NCBI GenBank assembly: GCA_037043015.1
Contig: CM073324.1
Coordinates: 26,428,097-26,492,096 of the forward strand
DNA length: 64,000 nt
Direction of reading: 5' to 3'
From: Bryum argenteum
Lineage: Eukaryota > Streptophyta > Bryopsida > Bryales > Bryaceae
Under the pieces are notes generated by a model, which was not told the origin of the DNA, ran no database searches, and saw only the letters and a list, made by a program, of their open reading frames with translations. Both the position numbers and the translations under genes were made by a program. This document shows positions 58,051 through 64,000 of the stretch, piece by piece (position 1 is the first letter of the stretch; each line of letters starts with the position of its first letter).

Positions 58051-58603
58051 TTTTCTTGGAATCAAGATGGTGGGTACTTCAAAGCGTTCCCCATGGAATG
58101 TTGATACTCTAAGGTGATTGGAACAAACAATTCCCATGAAAAAAATCTTGCTTTGTTTGTTTTGAAGGCTTATAAAAACAAAACTACACACCCAAATGAA
58201 AATGTGTAAGTCATACTTGATAGCCAACTCTTCAAACTTTTGCTCATCGTAGTTCTTTTCAATTTGAATCTTTGCAGTAGTGGGGCAACAAAGCTATAAA
58301 CTTCCCAATCAACCTAAAGTGATCAATTAGGATTTAATATAGATGAACTTCTAAAAAATCATTGTGATATTCTCATAATATACAACTAGATCTCAGTTAA
58401 CTCCTATAAGAGAAGCTCTATAGTGCACCTCTAGACAACCATATTTGAAACCCTTGAAACAAATTTTCATAAAAAATCCAACCACAAAATCTTGTTTATA
58501 AGTGTCTAACTAGCCTATCCACAAATTTTTATCAAATTTCACTGTACGGATCTTGAAATATATTGAGTCAAAATTTCAGTTTCGGGAACAAGAGTCTATC
58601 TTT

Positions 58604-60380
58604 TTAAGTTTTTACCCCTAAAAATCCTTGTTGTTTTTGAAAGCTTGAAACCTCAAAACTACAGGTTTTCTACCTCTATGTACTCCCGTTGGTGTGAATA
58701 AATATGTTCCTTCTTTTTAAATCTTGTCCAGAACCGTTAATCTTATACTTGAGCCTATTTTTATTACTAACTCAAAATTTGACCGTTGGATGTTTTTCAT
58801 TTGCAAGATCATAACGCCCAAAGATTGCGCAAAAGTTTTTCGGGCATTGCTCATGAGATATTGTCTCCATGGTGCAAAGAGGAACTTGAAGATTGTTATT
58901 CCAAGCAACTTGGGCATATTTTTTTCCATGTAGGTAATCAAGTTGGGTACATTCATGCAAAATTCTAAAGAATCATTCGGCTTTTTCGACCTTCATGCAA
59001 GTTGTTTCCTAGAAGGGCGTTTAGGAACAATGATACCATAGCTTTATAGCAGATTTGGCAGATAATAATTCAAGAAATAGATGCCTAAAATTTTGGGAAA
59101 TTATTGGCATATTTTGCTCAATACTATATAAATTATAATTCAAAGTTGCCGAAAAGTGAGAATTTCTTACTTTACACTAGTTTTCAAACTTTGTTGTAAG
59201 GTTAATGTGAATTTCAGTGAGAGAAGATGTTTTTTTTTGTAATCAAGCCCACTTACATTAGTCCACAAACAATACGGGTTAGAAGTAGCAAGAATTAAGG
59301 TGAGGCTTCTGAAATGGGTTGGACACAGATTTTTGAAGTCCAATTGCGCATAGAAGATGAAGTTTTATGGAATTGTGTCAAACTAACAAAAGTTGAGAAA
59401 TCAAGCCTTTTTCCACCTCCAGCGAGTTTTGTGTCAAAAAATGTTTTTATGCAAAGATATGGACAAAACAACACGGCAGTGTAAAGGTTCATGTATCAAA
59501 ATGCATTCCAAACTGTTTTTCGAAGCTCATTTGTGCATAGAAGATCAATTTCTTTGGAATTTTTTTGGTCTGAGAAAAGTTTAGAAATCAAGTAATCTTT
59601 CACTTCCAACAAATTTTATGTCATTTGAAGACTTTTTGCAAAAACTATGGGTGTTTAAAAATTGAAGACTAACTAGGTGCTTCACCTCAAAGTTCAAATA
59701 TCCCACATGAATCTTTGGATACAACTTTACTCCTCTTCTATAAACCAGAGAGCATTGTAAACCTTTGAAGATATAAATCTAACATGTCAATCAATGGAAG
59801 AGAGGTGGGCTTAATGGCAAGCTGAATTTTATAAAGTTAAAGGAGAAACTTGCTGAAATGATCAAAATCCTATTTTTAGGTGCCTAAACCTCAAAATTTA
59901 AATATTTTGAAAGAAAAAGTTTTAAAATTACTAGAAATTGCTTGGATTCTTTTTCAAGATTTTAGACGCTCTCTTGTAAAAGTGGTAAACTTTTTGACCT
60001 AGGTCACTTTGGAACTTAACTAGTGGTTAGGTTATAACCATGTTCCCAAAAAAGAAATCCAAAATGTCTAAATTTAAACTGCCCGTCTGAAACTTGGAAC
60101 CTAAAATTTTTAAATGAAGGTTTTAAAATTGGAATATTGACCAACCATCTCTAGCCAAACCTACTTTTGCCATATGAGCAAACCAAAGCTTGATGCCTAT
60201 TTGGCCGGCTTGATTTGAAGTAACAGGTGTATGTTTGCAAATTCTACCACATACACTTTGCACTATAGGGAGCACCTAGTAAAATCTTGAACAAGATGAC
60301 TAATTTTAACCCCTTCAAATGGGCTGCCCAAGATCCCCAAAACCCATTTTGGCTTTCAAGGATCTTCAATGGGGTCAATC
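58604..60380 (+). repeat. Long family A-like repeat, non-coding
   Basis: The left end reads TTACCCCTAAAAATCC, and the interior has the ACCGTTGGATGTTTTTC and CCATGTAGGTAATCAAGTTG blocks. Near 60,250 it has GCACTATAGGGAGCACCTAG, the block that precedes the right end in the intact 926-bp copy. The right end is decayed. Confidence 0.45.
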
Positions 60381-61655
60381 AAACCGACCACAATGCGATC
60401 CATTTCAACTTCAGCCTATCATATCCACCTCAACTGAAAGTTCACCCAGCAGCACGGCTTGAATGGTTGCTGAATTTAGGGCACAAGAGTGACAGACAGC
60501 AGCAGTACAAGAAAGAGAGTGAGAAGAAGCCAAGTAGCGGAAGCACCATGTGCTCATGCGTCCGTGCAAAGCAATTTCACAATCAAAACCAACCATCATG
60601 CACTTGCATTGCTTGTTCAAGTGGTGCCAAATAATTTGTTGCCAATTTTGCACGAAAAGTGTGACTGAGGTGTGCCAAGGACATGACTCACTGTCACTGC
60701 CTTGCAAGCTTTGCTGCCATCATACTGCACAGACTAAGCTTGATTCTCTTAAGACCAAGCATGAAAAATGTTTCGAAGCAACACTCATAATGCATGCATG
60801 ATTATGCACACATCACTTCGCAATCAATCAATCCTTGAAATCAGATTTGCATGTTGCCCATCTGACCAGAAGCAAGATAATCACACTCTCTGATTCATAT
60901 CTGATAAAACTGAGACTTGGAAAGCAAATGAGTCAGGAGGTAGGGTGGCTTATTGGAACCGAATTGTAAATGGAATATATGCACTTATGTTGGGAACTTA
61001 ATAAAGGGATTTGCTTCACTACTCCAAATACTTGACCAGTCACCGCTGTCGATGAAATGTGGTCTCTCCGCAACGCAACCGTAGTTCCAGCGGCAAGCAA
61101 TCATCACATGACCGAGATTTTTAATGAGCTACAATCCCTTCGATGTCATACATCATCATAAAGAGAAACCGGAAATTGAGTTCTGTTCAAGTGCAGCAGT
61201 GATCGTAAGTAAGTAAGATTCCCGTCTGGTTCATTCGCTCCAGAAGCTTTCGGTGGGGAACAAGATGAAGTAGCTGTCTGTGGAAGTATCAGCTCGCACA
61301 GTGGTAAGCAATTGTTGGGAATTTGATTCCTTGCATGAAATCCTCGAAAGGTTTCATGCTCTCAATCGATGAGGTAAATTGTTGCTCTCAGTCACTGTCT
61401 CCGAGGAGTAGACATTCAGCTGGAATTTGCTATCGTTGTCAAACCTCTTGCTTGCGGCGGCACGATTGTAATGAGTCTTTGCGCGAGGAATTCCTTGTTG
61501 TAATAGCTCGATTCACATTGAATTTTCGGTTTGTTGTTTGGGTAATTGCTGAGGTCCAATCACATCGTTAAAAGCGATACCACGATTGCTGATAATTCAG
61601 TGCGATTGGCAGTAAATTTGATCCATTCGAGGCTTCATCGATCATTTTGAGCATC
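60381..61655. other. Presumed promoter/5' UTR of the arabinofuranosidase gene
   Basis: No convincing frame or repeat. The last few hundred bases before 61656 are less AT-rich and probably include the transcription start. No core promoter element was clear enough to call. Confidence 0.35.
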
Positions 61656-63695
61656 ATGGCGCCGGCCAGAGTGTGGGTATCATGCATGTTGGCTGTTGCG
61701 TTGGTCATGGTGCCTGCTGCGATGGCGCACGCCAATCTGGCCGTCAATCTGAATGTGAATGCATCCATTCTTGGAAAACAGATGCCCCACACTCTTTTCG
61801 GTATTTTCTTCGAGGTAAGCATGTTCATTTGTTACGTTTCCTATAGCAAACACCAATTTCTTTGTTGTCAATTGCGGTGTTGTTATAGAATTCTTCCTGA
61901 GGGATAGGCTTGTTTTTATTACTATGGTTTCATGTAATAGTAGAATTATTGCATACGTATTTTTTGAGTTCTTGTCTTTTGTGGAGCGAACTTTTGCTTT
62001 ATCTTTGCAACTGTTGGGAGTTTTTGATGATAGTGTATGCCATCTTTGTTGGATGAGCAGGAAATCAACCATGCAGGAAGTGGCGGCCTTTGGGCAGAGC
62101 TTGTGCAAAATCGAGGTCTTCGATCATACTTACTTGAGAATACGTTGTCAAGTGAGAATATTCTTGTTTTGATTCGAAACCTTTTTGTTGATGATTCGTA
62201 GGTTTTGAAGCCGGAGGCACAAACACACCGTCAATTATCGACCCCTGGATTAAAATTGGTACTGACCTTCAAGTTCAAATCGGCACGGAGCTTTCATCAC
62301 CATTTGACCGAAATAAAGTGGCCCTCAAAGTGTCGGTATTGTGCGATGTCCTTGATGTTTCCAACCTCTGCCCGACCGGAGGTGTTGGTACCGCTAACCC
62401 CGGCTTTTGGGGCATGGTTAGTCCTTTTTCATTTCCATAATCCAAACTCAATATCGTTGGATTGACAACATCAATTTTTGTCATTTCGATGTGGGTGAGA
62501 TTGGTTGTGATATTCAATTTAGAATCTCAATCATTACGAGTGCTTATATTTGCCACAATCTATAGCAGTTTCCTTCTCTCATACACTTTTATGTCCACTC
62601 TATTTTCAGTCCCCATTTTCTACACTAAACCACCAATCTCACAAACGTAAAACTAAACATATCAATTAAAGCCCAACCAAGTACTCCAACCAATCTTCAA
62701 GAAAACAACCATACTCTAAATTATCAACAGTCTTTTCTCTTTCTCTCCTCACTTCCTACTCTAAAACCATCTTTCCTTCCTTGTGCCATTCTCTATAATA
62801 AAAAAACACAACTGCTGAAACAACAGAAGTTCAATCTAGTAATTTCCAACCAAGTTACATAATAGATGCTCTTGAACCTGAGCGGTGTCAAAAAAGAGTT
62901 GGCTCTCAAAAAGCCAAACCTTCACACCGTGCATTGCTCTTCAATGCTTACTTGAAGGGAGAATAAGAATGGTGATATGCCGTGTGTAGAACATTGTGGT
63001 GAACTCGGCATACAAAGTTGAATTCTGGGTGAGAACCGATCGCCCAACGAGTCTTTCCGTCGCACTTACATCTGCAAACGGGAGTATACTGGCTCAAGCG
63101 CATGTCAGGTACTAAGCTTTAGACATGTCAAGCATGTCACTATTGGAGTGATTTTTGAACGCAATTGTTCTTTCCTAAGGTAGGTATGTGCACACGTTGT
63201 TTATTGATTTGTTGATTATGGTGTTAGCTTGAGCGTGCCTTCAGTTTGGACGAAGCAATCACTTACTTTGACAGCCACGAAGACAGACCACAAGGCCAGC
63301 TTGTCGATAACTAGTAGCACAAAAGGTGTGTTCTGGCTGGACCAAGTCTCCGCCATGCCTACCGACACTTTCAAGGTGCGACCTTGGACTACGGTTATTC
63401 GAACAATCCACTCTGTGATGATGAAATCACTGCATCAAAATCCACGCTTTTTATAGCAGATTTAGGATCAAAGCATCGGAGTGTCATGTTTGTTTTGCGT
63501 TTGCACTTTTTGGCATACATTGATTTTGGTTTTAAATATGACGGTTTTGTGTGTGCAGACTAGGGTTGTTCGTTTTGATTCTGATCTTCAAGTATTTTAA
63601 TTTGTGGGTTTTGGTTGATTTGTAGGGCCATGGATTTCGGAAGGAGCTTGCATCCATGATTGCTGATTTGAAACCTGGCTTTCTTCGGTTCCCTG
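61656..63695 (+). CDS. GH51 alpha-L-arabinofuranosidase, 5' exons (partial)
   Basis: Removes alpha-L-arabinofuranosyl groups from arabinoxylan and pectic arabinan in the cell wall. Exons: 61656-61814, 62061-62115, 62202-62416, 62990-63108, 63228-63375 and 63626-63695, phase-consistent; the gene runs past 64000. A signal peptide covers about residues 1-26 (hydrophobic CMLAVALVMVPAAMAHA). Then follow MPHTLFGIFFEEINHAG, GLWAELVQNRGFEAGG, NPGFWGM, the carbohydrate-binding-like module (FWLDQVSAMP) and ADLKPGFLRFPGG, the family's entry to the catalytic barrel. The two catalytic glutamates lie downstream, outside the window. The intron after 63695 carries a family B repeat. Confidence 0.9.
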
Positions 63696-63727
63696 GTAAG
63701 ACATCTCATACCCAAGAAGTACTTCAA

Positions 63728-64000
63728 CCCAAGCAAGCCGGAGGGGCTTTTTTCCAACAGGATCTGCTTTGTAGCTCTCACTGTAGTCAACTTTTCACTA
63801 ATGTCAAACTCGTCGCCTTCTTACAATGCATTCAAAAAGTGATTTTTTTTCAATTCAAATCACAATTTGTATGAGTGAATTTGTGCTTTGAAAAGATTGT
63901 GGTAGGTAGGTTGGGGTTGTACATAACCTTGTTGGAGGTTGCAAGCTCATCATTGATTGGTTCATTCATGATGCCCAAGTTCAAAAAGTGCACTATTCAT
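63728..64000 (+). repeat. Family B repeat copy in arabinofuranosidase intron
   Basis: Collinear with 6847-7126 at high identity from CCCAAGCAAGCC to CACTATTCAT, then cut by the window end. The terminal CCCTTAAACG of the intact copy is missing at the left. Confidence 0.8.

Overview
The window is nuclear DNA of a land plant. Evidence: spliceosomal introns with GT..AG borders, a plant-type GCFC/ILP1 gene, a SEN1-type helicase, a secreted GH51 arabinofuranosidase, and a dense mix of Ty3/gypsy, LINE, CACTA-like and piggyBac-like elements. Short introns, a piggyBac transposase and a Dualen/RandI-like LINE make me suspect a non-seed plant (bryophyte, lycophyte or similar). That is inference; nothing here fixes the species.

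Host genes. (1) 9062-17189 (+): a 19-exon SEN1/UPF1-like SF1 helicase of 1,642 codons. My exon model keeps phase throughout, and the P-loop and DEAAQ box are assembled from 14-20 nt micro-exons. (2) 18879-22470 (-): a 5-exon, 927-residue ILP1/GCFC-type spliceosome-disassembly factor, tail to tail with the helicase. (3) 61656 to beyond the window end (+): the first six exons of a secreted GH51 alpha-L-arabinofuranosidase. An unrecognised, frameshifted reading frame lies at 46682-47292 (-).

Mobile DNA. 1-8.3 kb is AT-rich and holds several small elements with CCC(C/T)TAAA-type ends flanked by TTAA, the hallmark of piggyBac. A decayed piggyBac transposase is at 55.9-57.3 kb. 22.9-35.2 kb is a large LINE with apurinic-type endonuclease, RT, RNase H and a C-terminal REL-like nuclease, carrying a textbook 2A peptide motif. 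It was interrupted by a CACTA-like element, and its two halves now lie head to head between two inverted copies of that element. The half-sites carry the same CCC duplication and the same reading frame, so an inversion by recombination between the two copies is the simplest explanation. 35.2-41.7 kb is a minus-strand Ty3/gypsy element that has lost its 3' LTR at the CACTA border. It abuts a decayed gag-like frame (41.7-45.2 kb), which is itself cut by a third CACTA-like element with a perfect CTT duplication. 49.2-53.9 kb holds two inverted, truncated copies of one chromovirus. The rest is AT-rich dispersed repeat, a 253-bp (GT)n tract at 45.6 kb, a 22-bp minisatellite at 55.6 kb and several strong hairpins.

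How it fits together: the three host genes sit in two islands (8.3-22.5 kb and 61-64 kb) separated by about 38 kb of nested transposons. The notable systems are the 2A-bearing dual-nuclease LINE with a conserved hairpin 3' tail, and the TTAA-flanked MITE family beside a dead piggyBac transposase.
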